Of a stretch of DNA of 64,000 nucleotides, positions 1 to 12,842 are shown piece after piece (position 1 is the first letter of the stretch; each line of letters opens with the position of its first letter). The notes beneath the pieces were generated by a model that saw only the letters and a list, made by a program, of their open reading frames with translations, was not told where the DNA came from and made no database searches. This DNA comes from Sarocladium kiliense (taxonomy: Eukaryota; Ascomycota; Sordariomycetes; Hypocreales; Sarocladiaceae), in NCBI GenBank assembly GCA_030734395.1, contig JAUZTG010000041.1, forward strand, positions 744,001 through 808,000, in the 5' to 3' direction. A program made the position numbers and the translations under genes.

Positions 1-355
1 AGTGTGCGGTGGGAGGTTACCATGCAGATCAGCACGGATGGGGGATTATGATGGCAACTATCTACCATTCGGGTGTCCATATTTCACATTCAGGTACATA
101 TGCAACGATAATGCAAAGGCTGGATCTTATATTTGGTTTAAAACAAAAACTTGGCTTTGAGAAGGGTATGGTCCTTAAAGTGAGTACTATCTATGCTTGT
201 GTCAGAAACGAGAGAAGAGGTGAAGCCCGAAAGCATGCCCGGCGCAGTGTAGATACAGGAAAAAGTAACATGGGATACGACAGGAGCCACGACAAAACAT
301 AGAACGCCTAGTACTCCAGTGACTTCATGTCTCGTGCCAACAACCAACCCCAAAC
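1..355. other. 3' flank of mgm1, no gene seen
   Basis: AT-richer sequence downstream of the mgm1 stop codon. The short open frames here have no recognisable composition or motifs. It is probably the mgm1 3' UTR and spacer. Confidence 0.5.
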
Positions 356-3232
356 TTAGAACAATCCCCAGCGACCCCTCCCCTTCTCCTCCCGCCTGGG
401 GGCCTGACCCATGCGTTCCCTCTCCCTCGTCTCCAACTGCCTCAAACTCTCCATCTTCTCCAGCACGAGCTCCAGTAGCTCCTTGCGCCTGATAACCTCA
501 AGGTGGCGGCGGATCTTGGCATCCTCCTTTGCGAAAGCCTCGACCTCGTTGTCGGTTAGGTGGCGGCCGAGACGGAGGTCCAGCTCGCGGGGAAAGTTGT
601 AGTAGAACTCGGAGAGGAGCTCAACGTTGAGAAAGAGGACGGCGGTGGAGGCGAGTTTGGTTGCTGCGGCGTTGAGGAAGACTTCGGGGCAGTAGTATTT
701 GTTGTTGGGGGAGGCGCATTGCTTTGATTTGACGGCCATGATGCGCATCTTGATGATGTCGGCCCTGTCTCGGAGGAACACAGCTTCTCGTCCTGTAGAG
801 TGTGTTAGTCTCGTCTTCCGCACAGCTGCAACAGTGAGAGGACTATTAATCTTACCTTTTTGGAGGAGAGCAGCGCTGAAGCCTCCAGCTCCGCTTCGGC
901 CATCGCCTTCGACTATGATGTCGCCCTTACGCGCCTTATCGACGAACGTCATGACCTCCTTAAGCTTTCTTCGCCCTCCAACTGCAGACTCGAGGTTCGT
1001 CATGGCTTTCTCGCAGTCGGTAAGCTCCTTCTTGAGCACCTGGCCAACCTGCTCCCGACCCTGTGCCCACTCCCGATCCTCGACATCGATTTCGAATTTG
1101 TAGGGCTTAATACAATTCTCCACTTGATCACTAGTACTGTAAAACCTTTCGTCCAAGATCGTCGTGGTCGCATCCATGATTGCCTTCTGAGCAAAGGGGT
1201 GGTTTGCGAAGTTTGACTGGCCCAGGAGCTTGGCTAGCCTGTCCTGGATGGCGTTGGCGACCACTGTCGTAGCCAAACGACCGACTCCTAGCTTTGTGAG
1301 TGCAGAGGTAGAAGCATCCAGCTGTCGGTGCCAATACAGTGAGTCGGGATCTGCCTTGGGCAAGTCCGCGAGTTGGTCGGGTTCAGGAAGGACGGGTGAA
1401 AGATCGTTGATGGGTTTGTTCCAGTATCGTGCCGCAAGCAAATCCAAAACCTTCTGGTCAAGAGCGTCCTTCAGAAGCTCACGCATTTGGGGTCGACCGA
1501 ACTCCTCTGTAAACTGTTTGAAAGAGTGTTTGAACGCATCCAGACTCTCAGCTAAGTACGACTCTGCAGATAGCGGTCGGTCATTGTACTGCACTTTGAA
1601 TTCGTAGCTCGCTTCTTCCAACTCCTGCCTGATGGCGTCACTAGTGCTTTGCAGGCTGGCAGACATGGTCTGCTCCAGCACATGCATCAGCTTCTTGCGC
1701 AAAGTTGTAGTCCCAACGTTAACGCCTGCTTCGGGTCCGAATGAGCGCGGGTGGGCAGAGAAGAAGGACTGCTCGTTGTTGGCGATCGCCGCGAGAAGGT
1801 TACCGCCGCCCATCTTGAAGAGGCCTTGAGCCGGAGGAGCTCTCGATACGACACCGACGTACCCAAGACGAAGAGGGTACTGCTTATCGTTCAGGATTGC
1901 TGCACCGCGGACGGGATCGACGAGGTCCATCTTTGTCACGACACCAATAGTTCTCTCACCACGCGGGTCGACTCGTCGAGAGGCCCGCAGCGCGGTTGAG
2001 TTCGCCAAATCTACATCGGCGGCAGAAATGGCAAGGATGACGTTTGGAGGTTGGATGTACTTGTCGCAGAGTTCAGAGATCTTCTGCTTGAGTTCTAGAG
2101 GCTGGTTCTGACCGACAACTTGAATATAGCCGGGAAGATCGATAAGCGATAGGTCAGGGACATTGGGTGAGTAGACGGTAAGGTGGATGGGATCGTCGGA
2201 AACACAGTCTGTATCTGGGACTGCCAGGTTCAGTTCCGTCAGTGTCCTTTGAATAGAGGTGAAATCGGTGATTTTCCTCAATCCAAGGTCCGGAAACTCT
2301 CCGTATTCTTCCTTCGATCCGGGGGTGTTGACAAGTGTGAGTTCGATAGGTCGTCTCGTAACCATGTTAGAACCCTTGGGAAGGAATTCATGCCCGACGA
2401 TCGCCTCAAGAACTGAGCTCTTTCCGGATGATTGCGAGCCAATGACCACAATAGAAGGGAGAGTCAGCGAGCTGGACTGTCCAACTTTCTGCAGGATACT
2501 CCGAATCTCGATCATCTTCTTGGTGAGCACCATCATCTGATCGTCCCGCGCCGCCTCTTCGTCATCCCGCGGGTCCTCTTCCGAGGACTTCTCGTATCCA
2601 TATGCTGCAGCAGAGGCACCCACAGCAACGGCCGCACCGGTTCTGCTGTGCTTCGGATCGCCATCACCGCCTGGGCCTCCTGACCCTCCGGTGCCGATAT
2701 CTTCGTGTATCCGTAGGACCTGCTTCAGCCAGTCGGGCAACTCAACTTGCTCCTTCGTATTCTCCCATCCTTGCATCGTCTGATCTGCGATGCCCTTCGC
2801 TCCGCTGAATAGGCTCCCGGCCGTGTTTGAAACTGTATCTGTTGCCGCATTGAACAAACCGACTGCGTAGTTGCCGGCCTCTGTGTCTCCGTCAGTAAGT
2901 CGCAACATAAGCAAGGTTCAGGGGCCAAACATACGAGTTGCCTGATACTGTACCCATGCGAAGCCGCCGACAGCCAGGCCACCAAACAAGGCTGGGATTC
3001 TGGTGAGCTTGACGACAAGCTTGGGTAGAAAGCGGCCAAATGATGCATTCCGAGCCGTTACAGCATTGTGGAAAGCGTTGCCTCCATTCCACATGCGGCG
3101 CTGTGTTGCTCGGATCGAGGCGTCGCTCCTCAAGAGGCCGCCCGTTGGGAATCGGTGCAGGTGGCGTACATTGTCAACGAGGGCGCGTCGCGAAGTCGGC
3201 CGCAGCCCGGCAGCGACAAGCCGCCCACTCAT
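356..3232 (-). CDS. mgm1: Mitochondrial dynamin-like GTPase Mgm1 (OPA1 family)
   Basis: Inner-membrane dynamin GTPase needed for mitochondrial fusion and crista shape. I read three exons, 3232-2935, 2880-856 and 792-356, giving 919 aa. Residues 1-70 are Arg-rich and lack acidic clusters, like a presequence. A hydrophobic segment lies at about 79-94, and a second at about 181-195 in the position where rhomboid (Pcp1) cleavage makes the short form in this family. The GTPase domain has P-loop GSQSSGKS near 247, a DLPG switch and TKMD. The middle and GED-like helical regions follow. Intron 1 (54 nt) joins the hydrophobic stem to an AGNYA segment typical of the family. Intron 2 (793-855, 63 nt) is a multiple of three with no stop, so naive translation keeps 21 false residues; it has GTAAG, a CTAAC branch and CAG. 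Divergent from spb1. Confidence 0.93.
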
Positions 3233-3627
3233 GACGATAGGGATGAGGAACAGGGAATGTGCGTTGATGTATTTGAAGCCCTGCTGGGCATCGTTTCGTG
3301 GTTGCGTGCGGACGCCTTGCGCTTGATGTTCCTGGCGCGGTCGATGCTTTTAAGGAAAGTAGCCAACTGTCTCGACCCACGTTTGGTAACGGTCCGAGAT
3401 CATCAATGACATTAGAGGTGGCGCCGTCAATCATGCCGTTGGGGCCTGGGAGTCGAACCAGGGCGGGTTCCACCTCGGCCGCTTTGCGCCTATCTCCACG
3501 TGACAGGCTTTTATCAGCGAAGGGGTCCAGCAAAATTTCTGGTTTCGCGGGGCGCATTCTCGCGAGACAAGGCAGTGGCCCAGCAAGCAGCGAATTCCGC
3601 CATCTGCACCGTCAATCACCAGCAGCA
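3233..3627. promoter_or_regulatory. Divergent promoter between mgm1 and spb1
   Basis: The 395 nt between two start codons pointing away from each other must hold both promoters. No clear TATA box is seen. It contains a CACGTGA element close to spb1, listed separately. Confidence 0.6.
3496..3506 (+). promoter_or_regulatory. E-box-like element CCACGTGACAG upstream of spb1
   Basis: CACGTG core 122 nt before the spb1 ATG. The same 11 bases occur 137 nt upstream of trm112, in the opposite orientation relative to the gene. CACGTG is bound by bHLH factors such as Cbf1 and SREBP. The functional role is inferred. Confidence 0.45.
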
Positions 3628-6243
3628 ATGGCTATCCAGAAGAAGCACGGCAAAGGTCGCTTGGACAAGTGGTACAAGCTTGCCAAGGAGAAGGGCTATC
3701 GTGCTCGTGCTGCTTTCAAACTTATTCAGTTAAATAAGAAATATGGCTTCTTGGAAAAGAGCAAGGTCCTGCTGGATCTTTGCGCTGCGCCTGGAGTATG
3801 TCCTCACTTCCGTCCCCTCGTTAACCCAATTTCTGACAGCTCAATAGTCATGGTGTCAAGTCGCAGCTGAAGTCATGCCAGTCAACAGTCTGATTGTTGG
3901 CGTGGATTTGTCCCCGATCAAACCCATCCCGAGAGTCATCACGTTCCAAAGCGACATTACCACCGACAAATGCCGTGCCACGATTCGTCAACATTTCAAG
4001 ACATGGAAGGCCGATACCGTTCTTCACGATGGTGCGCCCAATGTCGGTACTGCGTGGGCGCAGGATTCTTTCAACCAAGCAGAACTAGCCTTGCAGGCTA
4101 TGAAGCTTGCAACAGAGTTCCTCGTTGAGGGTGGCACATTCGTTACGAAGGTCTTCCGATCCAAGGATTATAACTCCCTCCTTTGGGTTTTGGGTCAACT
4201 GTTTAACAAAGTCGAGGCTACGAAACCACCATCTTCACGTAATGTCTCCGCCGAAATTTTCGTCGTCTGCAGAGGCTACAAAGCACCCAAGAAAATAGAC
4301 CCCCGCTTCCTCGACCCCAAGTCTGTATTTGCGGAACTCGCCGGGGCCACTCCGAACAACGAAGCGAAGGTCTTTAACCCCGAGGTCAAGAAGCGGAAGC
4401 GAGAGGGTTACGACGAGGATGATCACCTCCAGTACAAGGAGCTGCCTGCAAGCGAGTTCATCCAGACAACAGACCCCATCGCTGTACTCGGAACGTACAA
4501 CAAGCTCACGTTTGATCAACCTCGCAACGGAGATATTGCGCTGACGGCCCTGTCAAAGCTCCCGGAGACTACGGATGAAATTCGTAACTGTTGCAACGAC
4601 CTGAAAGTCCTTGGTAGGAAGGACTTCAAGCTTCTTCTGAAATGGAGGTTGAAAGTCAGGGAGATCTTTGGCTTTAAGACAAAGGAGACTGCCGAGGATG
4701 CTGAAACAGAAGAGGTCGCTGCGGTCGAGCCCATGGATGAGGAGCTTCGAATCCAAGAAGAGCTGCAAAACTTGAAGGACAAGGAGACGTCCAAGAAGAA
4801 GCGGGAGCGGCGAAAGGAAAACGAGAAGAAGCAGCGAGAAATCATCCGAATGCAGCTGAACATGGTAGCCCCCATGGACATTGGCATGGAAGAGGCGGGT
4901 CCAATGGGCGAGGGGTCGATGTTCAATCTCAAGAGTATTGACAACACGGACGGAATGCGGCGACTAGCGAGAGGCCGCATGGCTGCAAACATTGCATCCG
5001 AACACAAGAAAGAACGGGACAGCGGGATTGGTTCGTCAGCAGACACTGATTCCGAAAGTGACGAAGACGGCGATCGCCTAGAGCGGGAGCTGGACTCGAT
5101 GTACGACCAGTACAAGGAGCGCAAGTCCGAGGCTGACGCCAAGTTTCGCGCTAAGAAAGCACGAGAAGAGCGCGGAGATGATGAGTGGGAAGGTATATCT
5201 GACAAAGGAGAGGATAATATTTCCGAATCCAGTGATCTCGAGGAGGAGGATTCTTCTAGCGATGAAGACGATGAGCAGGTCTTATCAGGAGGTCTTCTGA
5301 AAGACTTTGATGAAGGTCCGGCACAGCAGAGTGGTCTTTCCAGGAAAGCAGCTGCGTTCTTCAGCCAGGATATTTTCCAAGGTATCCAGGAATCCATCCA
5401 GGGCGCTCAGGATACGAAGAAGCCCTCTGCGAAGGAGAAGAAGGACGCGTCAAGCAAGGCCACGAAGGAAGCTGAAAAGGTGGCCAAGAAGAACACCGAG
5501 GTGCCTGCTGCCAGCAACGACGATTCTGAGAATGAAGACTCGTTCGAAGTGGTCAAGGCTGATCGGAGCGACGATGATGAAGATGACGACTGGGAAGAGG
5601 AGGACAAACGCCGCTCTGACGGCAAGCCAGGTAAGCTATTCTCAATGCTCTATGTATGCCACGCACGAACCGCTAATCTTTTCAAGATATCGACATCATT
5701 ACTGCTGAGGCCATGACTCTTGCGCATCAACTTGCCACTGGTCAGAAAACCAGCCATGATGCCATTGATGATGGCTACAATAAGTACGCATTCAGAGATC
5801 GCGATGGTCTTCCCGATTGGTTCATCGAGGATGAGGGCAAGCACGATAAATTGCAGAAACCGATCACGAAGGCAGCAGCCAACGCTATCAAGGAGAAAAT
5901 GCGCGCATACAATGCCCGACCCATCAAGAAGGTTCGGGAAGCCAAGGCCCGTAAGAAGTTCAAGACCGCACAACGGCTTGAGAAGCTCAAGAAGAAGTCC
6001 GACATGCTGGCCAACGACGAGGGCATGTCAGAGAAGGAGAAGGCAGACACCATTGCCAAACTTCTGAGCAAGGCCGGCCGCTCAAAGCCAAGACAGCCAG
6101 CGAAGCTTGTCGTGGCGAAGGGCCTGAACAGAGGTATTCAGGGTCGTCCGAAGGGTGTCAAGGGAAGATACAGGATTGTGGATTCGCGTATGAAGAAGGA
6201 GCTCAGAGCACAGAAGAGGATTGCTCAGAAGAAGAAGAAATGA
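3628..6243 (+). CDS. spb1: AdoMet-dependent rRNA 2'-O-methyltransferase Spb1
   Basis: Nucleolar methyltransferase of 60S assembly, which in yeast methylates the 25S rRNA A-loop guanosine. Exons 3628-3795, 3848-5630 and 5687-6243 give 835 aa. The FtsJ/RrmJ-type domain starts at residue 1. Its catalytic tetrad is visible as K31, D117, K157 and E192, and the AdoMet motif LDLCAAPG is at 49-56. Intron 1 (52 nt) cuts directly after that motif, and splicing restores APG-SWCQVA. A long acidic/basic coiled region follows. The last exon carries the Spb1 C-terminal domain with a very basic KKKK end. The start is the first ATG in frame with MAIQKKHGKGR, the usual family N-terminus. Convergent with the JMJD7-like gene, with only 68 nt between stop codons. 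Confidence 0.95.
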
Positions 6244-6311
6244 GCGCAGTGTGTAATATGGCCAAGCGAGCCTTTATCAATGCTCACATCTATGTCATGA
6301 TCCTTTGGAGT

Positions 6312-7535
6312 TTACTGGTTCTCTTGTTGCGATAGTCCAATATTCCGGATGAAAGTGGTCAGAGGGTATAATGGGCCGCTGAAATCCATGTCATACCTGT
6401 TGCAATGGTGAGTTGTAGTCAAAGAAGGGGGGAAAGTGAGGTGAGGACAACGAACCAGTAATTCACGGCGAGGACGAAACCCTCACTACCTGGAATGCAG
6501 CTCTGTGCCACTTTGTGATACCTTCAACGAGGTCAGCAACTGCGGATGAGTCCTTCTTACGCCGGTCGACTTACCACATCGCAGGTAGGTATAGCATATC
6601 TCCAGGCTCGAGTGTCACTCTGAGAGGCTTGACCATATGTGAGAAGCGCGTGGCATTGGAGTCGGGCTCATCTGGGTCCCATGTTGCCAAGGGTACTAAG
6701 TCCTTCCCTTCGTCTATCTCGAGTGAGAGCTGCCCATTCGCTTCTCGACGATAGGTGGCCGGCGGAATCAGCTTCTCATTTGTGCAGGGATGACAAAGTG
6801 GTGGCAGCAGGGTGAAGTGCTTCCTCCCCCTGATCTGGACGTATATGTTCTCCATTGGGTCCTTGTGCATGGCAGTGACTGACTTGCCATTGCCCACCCA
6901 GAGATTGATCGCGTCTGGAGGTCTTTGCAAGGCTATTCTAGCGAAAGCTATATCCTTCTCGACATCTGCATAGAGATCTTCGTACTCGCTACGGAGGTTA
7001 TCGTTCTCTTCAGGGGGATTCCTTAGTCTCAATCCGGTTTGTACATGGTTGTGGCAGTGGTCATACGTGTTTGGGCATACCATATTTCTTTGGAAGCGTA
7101 ATCAGGGGATGGAGAGTCTTGTTCTCGAACGTAGGCGAGGAATTCGTCGAAGGGTCGATCCTCTTCGTGGGGTTTTGCTAACAACACAGCATCATGCTTG
7201 GGCGAGTATGTCGGTGCATCAGCGTTCCTGGATACCCATCAGCAACATATAATGCCTCATTACAGTTAGATTCAGGAAGGTTACCCTTTTGGAGTGACGG
7301 CAACCTTGACGGTTTGCCCTGAGAGAGCTGCGTTTAGGTAATCGGCATCCCATTTTCTCATTGCCTTCCAATTCGAAGCACCACCTCGTATCACGAACGG
7401 CGTGTTCCGAGCTACGCTCCTCATGAACTCAAGTGGACTTGGGTCTTCTTCGAGCTCCTCGACTTGTCCAGGGTTGAGCTCGCCAAAGCTCACGATGAGC
7501 TCCTCTATGGCTTTATCGGTGGAAGAGGCAATCAT
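6312..7535 (-). CDS. JmjC (cupin_8) hydroxylase, JMJD7-like
   Basis: Fe(II)/2-oxoglutarate oxygenase. Human JMJD7 hydroxylates a lysine in the DRG1/DRG2 translation GTPases; the same substrate here is inferred. I rebuilt five exons, 7535-7285, 7227-7067, 7007-6575, 6521-6456 and 6396-6312 (331 aa), with introns of 53-59 nt. The metal triad is visible: H185-x-D187 in TAMHKD and H284 in WYHKV. K200 in GRKHF is the likely 2OG-binding Lys. The NYWYDMDFSG end is typical of the family. The frame opens upstream at a TTG, but the first ATG is at 7535. Splicing of exon 4 to 5 uses a weak GTTCGT donor, so that join is the least certain. Shares an upstream region with SCAP. Confidence 0.88.
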
Positions 7536-8477
7536 TGTCGTTGAAATAAACAAGCGGCACTTCTGCCGCCTTTCCGACGGCAGTTGCCTGACGAAGAGAT
7601 GACGATCAGAACCACCTAAAAAGGGGCGATATGAAAAGTCTCAGCGACTAGTATCAAGGACCAAATCGATAACACCTTGCTTGCGTAACAAGTATCGCCC
7701 ATCCTCACCTGCGAAGAGAATTGAAGCTGCGACACGCGTGTTGCAGGGTAACCGACGGCCGCTAGCATATGGCTCACGTGCTAAGCCAGGCAAAGAATCC
7801 TGGCTTCCCTCCTGACGGCCTCCCTTTACTCTTGGCTCACCATTTGTCGCTGCTTGAAACATATGACTGGGATATGACGTCCCGGAATGCACGACACAGT
7901 AGCATGTGTAAATTGTCCTCTTTCTGCCTACCTCAACCACGCCTGTCCCTGTCCGCGCTCAAACCACCCGCACACATTCCGCAAGACTGGTCCAGCTAAG
8001 GTCAACATCCGCGCGCACCGATCGCTGCGCCAACCCACATGCAGCGTAGGCCTGGCTGGAAACGGCGCGCATAGTTTGGCGCAAACACTGGCGTCGCGAG
8101 ATCCTGCGCCTAAACAGGGAGCAGCCGTCATAGCTTGCAGAGGTCCTCCCTCCAGCTGGATCCCCCGATTGCCGCTTCCCCGGTCTCCTATCACCAACAA
8201 ACTTCTTCTCACTACATCAACCTCCAACCGCGCACAAACTACCCACATACAACCCAATGACGCTGGACCATCACGGCCAGCAACCCCTATGATACGCACC
8301 CATATCATGAATGCCTGTGTTATCCATCGTCCACGCCCACGAACATCACTTATTTGGGCGGCTCTCCCGGGACCCTGAGGATCACTGCGGTCCAGCCCTG
8401 ATGTCGGTTATCGACTCCACCATATCCGGACAGCTTTTCAGCATCCCGAGACGCCCTGATCCTTGTGGCAGCCACTC
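7536..8477. promoter_or_regulatory. Divergent promoter of the JMJD7-like gene and SCAP
   Basis: 942 nt without a credible gene. It holds a CACGTG core at 7775-7780, the type of E-box that fungal SREBP can bind, and a CRE-like TGACGTC at 7875-7881. Feedback of SREBP on SCAP transcription would be an inference; only the motifs are seen. Confidence 0.5.
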
Positions 8478-11400
8478 ATGATCTGGTATCTCCTGTACCC
8501 GTTGAGAGGGTCAGTTGAGTAACGCATAACCATGTGTCTGGATGATTGACAATTAACCGTTCCCCGCAGTACCACCGAGGCGCCCGTCCTCTCACCAACT
8601 CACCCTTTACGCACCGTCCTCAGTCGCTACGGACGCCATGCTGCACGCCATGTCGTGACGACCCTTCTCATCTCCGTCGCAGTCGCGGCCATCCTCCTCT
8701 ATCCTATTCCATTTCTCTTCACTAATGACTTCATCAACGGCGCCTCAAATCTACCACACCATGTCTGGACCGCCGCTCAACCCTTGCCTTATAAAAGCCA
8801 GGTTGAGCCTGACGTGGTTATGCGCTCAGTCTGGTTTCATGGGAGCTACATGGAAGCTCTAAATACTGAACTCCTCGCTTCTGCACTGGATATCCAAGAT
8901 GAACTTCTCGGCGTAACGGAAGACTTCGACCCCGTTGGCGTTCGGAGTCCGGATCCTATCGGGGATGGTATCGAGCTCGACCTGACTCCAGCACAACGCG
9001 ATTCGCTCCATGTCACGAATGGCTTGACCCCTCAGTCATGGTTCTTTCACTCGCCCCTCCAGTACTGGGGCTCCTCTAAAGATCAGGTTTTGCAAGATGA
9101 GGACATCCTGGTCACTGTCAACAAGCAGAAGAACCTCTCAACATCAGCAGGCATGACTCTTCGACACTCAATTGTCTTCAGCGGCAAGCGTTTCGAGGAC
9201 CGTCGACTCCTTGCCGCTGATGCTTTGGTCGTCACTCTCTTGCACCTACGAGACTCCCCGGTTGGTCGTCAATGGGAACGCAAATCAGCTTCACTCGACT
9301 TCAAATTTGGCGACAAGTGGGACATCTACTACCCGGATGGCCAGACATTTAATAGCCAGCTGTACGAATTCCAATTCCGCCCTATCTCAATTCAGGATTC
9401 TATCAGCCTGGCCCTAGCCTACGGCCTGACTCTTGGGTATTTCTTCGTCAGCCTTTCGAAACTCCGTGCCGTCAAGTCCAAAGTGGGCTTGATGGTGACC
9501 GTGGTGGCTCAAGTGACGTTCTCCGTCATGTCCAGCTTCACCATATGCGCTGTGTTCAACATGGATCTATCCAGGATCCCTCGAGCGGCCTACCCGCTTG
9601 CAATCCTCAGTATGAGCTTGGAGAATGTGTTCAGACTCATCAATGCTGTTATTTTAACTCCAGCAGAGGACAGCACAAGCAATAGGATTGGACACGCCTG
9701 GGGCGAAACCGCTCCTATTGCTATGGCGAGCACGATCCAGAATGTCGCGATACTACTGGGCCTCTCACGCTTGGTATCTTACGGGGTCTCGGCGTTCTGT
9801 ATATTCGCAGCTGTCGCCATTGTTTTCGACTTCTTCTATCTGTCGACTTTCTTCTTGTCAGTGCTTAGCGTCGATGTTCGGCGACTCGAACTCAGTGACG
9901 CACTAGACAAAGCAGCGTTGCACAACACCCAACTGAGCCATGCGACAAATCGCGAGCGTCTCAATCTTGTAGATCGTGTACTGCAGGGCAAGATGGCGTT
10001 GTCTACTCGGATCGCGGGAAGCATCGTCACGATTGGGTTTGTGCTGATAGCACAGTGGCACTTTTTCGATGATGAACCACTGCTTCACACTCTCTCCCGA
10101 CTGTGGAGAGGAAATGAACACATCGGGAATCAGGCTTGGAGCAAGAAGTCAACACTTCACGACCTGCATCAAGCGAGAAGCCCGACGTCATGGCTGCGCA
10201 TGCAAGACCACGAGACTGCAGAGGAGGTCATCAAGATCATCAAGCCATCAGCCTACAGCTACGTTGCCCAGGTCTACGAGCCGATAGTTTTCGTCTTGAA
10301 GAATTCCGATCGCACACCTCGAGGTCGCCAGCAAGCATTGCTCCCTGCAGCATACGATTTCGTCAACCATGAAATGTCCCGTGCTATTGTCATTGTCATC
10401 GTGGTTTTGGCAGCCATCCGTCTCTTGACCAGCTTCCTACTCTGGGATGAAGAGGAGCACAGCGCACTACAAGCTGAGTGCCAGGCAGAACATGATTCCC
10501 TATTGTCTGTGAAGGCTTTGGCCGGGGGCCACGCGCTGGACATCGCTATGCTATGTCGATCCCCTGAAGGCCATGTCGTTTCTGTTGGTCTCGATCGACT
10601 GATTCGCGTATGGAACATCCGCAACACTCCCAAGAGCTACGTTGTCGTTGATGGCAGGCAGGATAAGAGGGAGCTCTTCCCAGTTCTAGCGATAGCCATA
10701 GATGAGTCTTCTGACTGGCTCGTCATCCTATCGACATCACGGATCGACTTTTGGAGCCTCCGAGACCGAACTTGGGCCCCGCCTGTGTTATTAGAAAGTC
10801 AGGGCCGCCGGACAGAGATCTTCCATCTGTGCTCGCAGGGGATTGCAAAACCACCCAAAGTAATTATCGTCTGGCGGAATGGTACTTTGACCGACACGAC
10901 TTGGGCGTCAGAAGATAGTGTCGTTGAGTTTACGATATCTACGACACCTTTGACCTCTGCTCAGGTCTATGTTGAACACGGTAGGAATGAAACTTCACAG
11001 ACTTGGAGGATAAATTCGCTGACGGCCCTAGGCACTGAAGATTCCTCATGCGCCGCTACCGTGGTGGCCAGTGTAAAGGACGGACAAATATATCAAGCTT
11101 CGCATGGGCAGAGTGGTTGGTCAGTTCAGTTACTGGCACAGATCGAGTGCCCAAACCGCGATACCGTCCACCAGCTTAAGGTATGGCCAGCACTGCATGT
11201 GCTAGTGGTGGCATCCAATAGCCATGTGTACATCCTGTGCCTCGAGTACGGTGTTCTTCTCTATACCTTCGCCACAGAGAGCATGATCCCTCGGTCTCTG
11301 AGATGTATTCTTACCAGTCCTCGATCGCTGGCATCTGAGGAACCAATGTTGAGCTCAGTGAGCCTGTGCTATACGGAGCGCGCGTCAGGTGACTGCGTCA

Positions 11401-11975
11401 TGCAGACGTACATCCCTCCTGAGGGGTCTGACACTATAGCGCCCTTCGTGGGCAACGCGGCAGAAAAACTGGAGGAGGACGGGCGAAGCAAAGCCCAGAG
11501 GGTGGATAAGCGTGTGACGAACCCGGGTGCATGGGAGCTTTTGTGCGATGGCTTCGCAGTCGGTGTCCGGCGCAAGATGATGGGATATGAGAAACGAAGT
11601 ACAAGCGGACATCATGAAGCAAAGGGCCTTCGACACCGATTTCCCCACCAAAGCAAAGGGCTGGGGTCGAAGCAAACGGAGTTCTGGGAGATGTGGATGG
11701 TGTCGATCAGCAACAAAACTGATGTCGAAGATGCGCGGCCGCTGGTCAAGGCTGAAGAAGGGCCAGGGCAGCTTATTGTCCCTGGGATTGGGCCCCGTGT
11801 AACTGTGGGCTTGGCATCTGTTGCGTTTGGATTTGGCAACGTCATCAAGGTGGTCACAGTTGGTGGCCAGCAGAGGTTCGAGGCCAGCAAAGATGGTATG
11901 ACTCGCGGACCATGGCAAAGCGCCGGACGTCGACGCAAGTCCGGAGGCTTGGGGCGAGTGCGCAGTGGCAGTTGA
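8478..11975 (+). CDS. scp1: SREBP cleavage-activating protein (SCAP/Scp1)
   Basis: ER/Golgi sterol sensor that escorts the SREBP transcription factor for cleavage. In fungi the pathway supports hypoxic growth and ergosterol control. Exon 1 is only 32 nt (8478-8509, MIWYLLYPLR) and exon 2 is 8570-11975, giving 1145 aa. A first membrane helix is at about residues 40-60, followed by a luminal loop. A sterol-sensing domain of consecutive helices spans about 285-460, with YFFVSLSK where animal SCAP has its ER-retention YIYFS motif. Further helices lie near 495 and 600. The C-terminal half is WD40-like (one blade reads GGHALDIAMLCRSPEGHVVS). The intron 1 donor is GTCAGT, unusual but in phase; the join gives LRGTTEAPV. 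A start inside exon 2 would remove the beginning of the protein. Confidence 0.9.
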
Positions 11976-12842
11976 GCGTGTTGTGTAGGATATGTGGAGC
12001 GCACATTTTGATGTACGAATAGTTACGATTATAATGATAGAACCCGGAAATGTTGCATGCGAACTGGACACAACTCACACGAACCATCTCGAGATTCTAG
12101 TGGCGCATTCAACTCATGCCCGTACGACATGGGCCCAAGGAACTCGCACGATGTTTGGCGACTGAAACATTCAGGACAGGCACAGGAAGTGGCACCCGAC
12201 GCTGGATAGCGCAAGGCATAGAATGCTACCCAGCAAGGTTAGACAGAGTCTTAGACACGGCAGTTGTTGAGACATGCCTTATGGTAAGGCCACGCCAGAG
12301 TTGACGACAGGTCATGGAGTGTCTTGAGGAAGACAGAGCGATATGATTGTTTCGATGTCAACTCTTGACGGGAGGCAGCCATCTGGGTACGATGAGAAGA
12401 GTCGAACGCGAACAATGGGCCAGCCCGGCCACTGGGTCGCATATGCTGCGACCCGTCATCTTGGACCCTCCCCTTGCTCCATTTGCCAGCGCATCAAGTG
12501 GCGATTTGACTTTAATGACAAACACTACGACACCAAGGCGTTGAGAGAGTCGTTGGCTGAGAAAAATAAGGTGGCTGGGAGGGCAAGGTTGGCTGGCCTC
12601 GTTATGACGCGGGAGCCGTGGAGATGGATTGCCCGAAGGGGCAAGGGGGGCTTGGGCCAGATGGGTGGCCGCATGAAAGCGTGTCCTATGTTGTTGTGGA
12701 TTGGGGTGGTTTTGTCTGCCGGGCTGGGCTGAATGTTGCTGCGATGAGATGAACTGTTCGACGAGGGAGAGAAAGGTGAAGCTGAGAAACGAAGAAACTT
12801 CCATGTCAGGCAAAGGACGTTGCATTCCGGGTGAATGTTGGG

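Noticed and set aside
3430..3485. T-arm-like sequence (revcomp CCCTGGTTCGACTCCCAGG) suggesting a minus-strand tRNA
   Set aside because: The loop is one base too long, and no matching acceptor stem, D-arm or anticodon arm could be paired upstream.
4516..5397. 293-codon minus-strand frame
   Set aside because: Ser-rich antisense shadow of the charged part of spb1.
12343..12732. 129-codon plus-strand frame
   Set aside because: No protein-like pattern, weak start context, and overlapping frames of equal length on the other strand.
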